A stretch of 5,809 nucleotides of DNA from Ktedonobacter racemifer (lineage in GTDB: Bacteria; Chloroflexota; DTOL01; JACQYG01). Below the pieces are notes generated by a model that had not been told where the DNA came from, did not search any database, and saw only the letters and a program-made list of their open reading frames with translations. The stretch's first letter is position 1, and the number at the start of each line of letters is the position of its first letter. Shown piece by piece: positions 5,207-5,809 of this stretch. Location: positions 1 through 5,809 of the forward strand of contig DYIS01000176.1 in assembly GCA_020723545.1 (NCBI GenBank), given 5' to 3'. The position numbers and the translations under genes are program-made.

Positions 5207-5809
5207 ATGCGGATGTCGCAGCTCTTCACCCGCACCTTGCGGCAAGCGCCGGCCGAGGCCGAATCTGAGGGCCACCGGCTAGCGCTTCGTGCTGGCCTGA
5301 TCAGGCAGACAGCCGCGGGCATCTACTCCTACCTGCCGCTTGGCTGGCGCTCCTATCGGAAAATCGAGCAGATCATCCGGGAGGAGATGGATGCCATCGG
5401 CGCTCAAGGGCTATCCATGCCGGTGCTGCAACCGCGGGAGCGGTGGGAGGAAACCGGCCGCTGGGAAAGCTTCCAGCCCCCGCTATTCAAGCTGCGAGAC
5501 CGCCGGGGCCATAGCCTCTGCCTGGGACCCACCCACGAAGAGGTGGTGACGGACCTGGTGCGACAGCACGTGCAGTCCTATCGAGACCTGCCGCTTCTAC
5601 TCTATCAGATACAGACCAAATTCCGGGACGAACTGAGGCCCCGGGGTGGGCTTCTAAGAGCCAGGGAATTCGGCATGAAGGACCTCTACAGTTTCGATGC
5701 CACTGAGGATGGCCTGGATGAGAGCTATCACCAGGTGGTGAAGGCCTACGAGAGGATCTTCGACCGTTGTGGTTTGCCCTGGTTGGCGGTAGAGGCCGAT
5801 AGCGGGCCC
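5207..5809 (+). CDS. proS: prolyl-tRNA synthetase, N-terminal part (runs off window)
   Basis: ProS attaches proline to tRNA-Pro in the cytoplasm. It is a class II aminoacyl-tRNA synthetase, and 201 codons are present, open to the last base. The start MRMSQLF followed by TLRQAPAEAE (10-19) matches the usual bacterial-type N-terminus. Other signatures are LRAGLIRQTAAGIYSYLPLG (27-46), the PTHEE motif (108-112) used in proline and ATP binding, and the motif 2 region FRDELRPRGGLLRAREF (139-155) followed by MKDLYSFD (157-164). The editing insert, motif 3 and anticodon domain lie beyond the window. These features point to the long bacterial form, not the archaeal/eukaryotic form. ATG 5207 is preceded by GGAG (5191-5194) at a longish 12 bases; TTG at 5189 is an alternative but has no site. 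I see no T-box leader in the 69-base gap, so it is probably expressed with the operon. Confidence 0.96.
   Translation, partial: MRMSQLFTRTLRQAPAEAESEGHRLALRAGLIRQTAAGIYSYLPLGWRSYRKIEQIIREEMDAIGAQGLSMPVLQPRERWEETGRWESFQPPLFKLRDRRGHSLCLGPTHEEVVTDLVRQHVQSYRDLPLLLYQIQTKFRDELRPRGGLLRAREFGMKDLYSFDATEDGLDESYHQVVKAYERIFDRCGLPWLAVEADSGP

Noticed and set aside
1..5809. A novel multi-gene system, mobile element, CRISPR array, or tRNA/rRNA gene
   Set aside because: All long genes belong to well-known housekeeping families in one orientation, and no repeat array, transposase, terminal inverted repeat or tRNA-like cloverleaf was seen by eye.

Overview
This is a piece of an ordinary bacterial housekeeping region, with all genes on the + strand. 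It appears to come from a moderately GC-rich bacterium. The gene content and protein style (a radA–PIN/TRAM–ispD run, and an rseP–ispG–proS run) fit Chloroflexota best, possibly a relative of Dehalococcoidia. That assignment rests on remembered gene order and protein style, not a search, and is only moderately secure.

Layout: positions 1-816 hold the 3' end of radA (DNA repair ATPase with a Lon-like tail). A 275-base gap follows (817-1091). It contains a strong stem-loop just after radA, a near-consensus sigma-70 promoter (910-938), a leader of about 145 bases, and, inside that leader, a textbook intrinsic terminator (1036-1068) only 23 bases before the next start codon. Then come yacL-like PIN/TRAM membrane protein (1092-2147), ispD (2200-2886), rseP (2975-4021), ispG (4058-5137) and the first 201 codons of proS (from 5207, running off the end). 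Gaps between these genes are 36 to 88 bases and hold no convincing internal promoter, so yacL to proS probably form one operon read from the promoter at 910-938.

How the genes fit together: IspD and IspG are the third and sixth enzymes of the MEP route to isoprenoid precursors. RseP is an intramembrane protease often clustered with isoprenoid and lipid genes, and ProS charges tRNA-Pro. The cluster looks like a join of two commonly separate neighbourhoods (radA–yacL–ispD and rseP–ispG–proS). ispF, dxr, cdsA and disA, which often sit at these junctions in other bacteria, are absent from the window.

No mobile element, CRISPR array, tRNA or rRNA gene, or unknown multi-gene system was seen. The most interesting part is the yacL leader. 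It has a promoter, several possible helices and a terminator in front of the gene, which looks like attenuation or a small RNA. A lesser oddity is a six-codon reading frame whose stop overlaps the ispG start.
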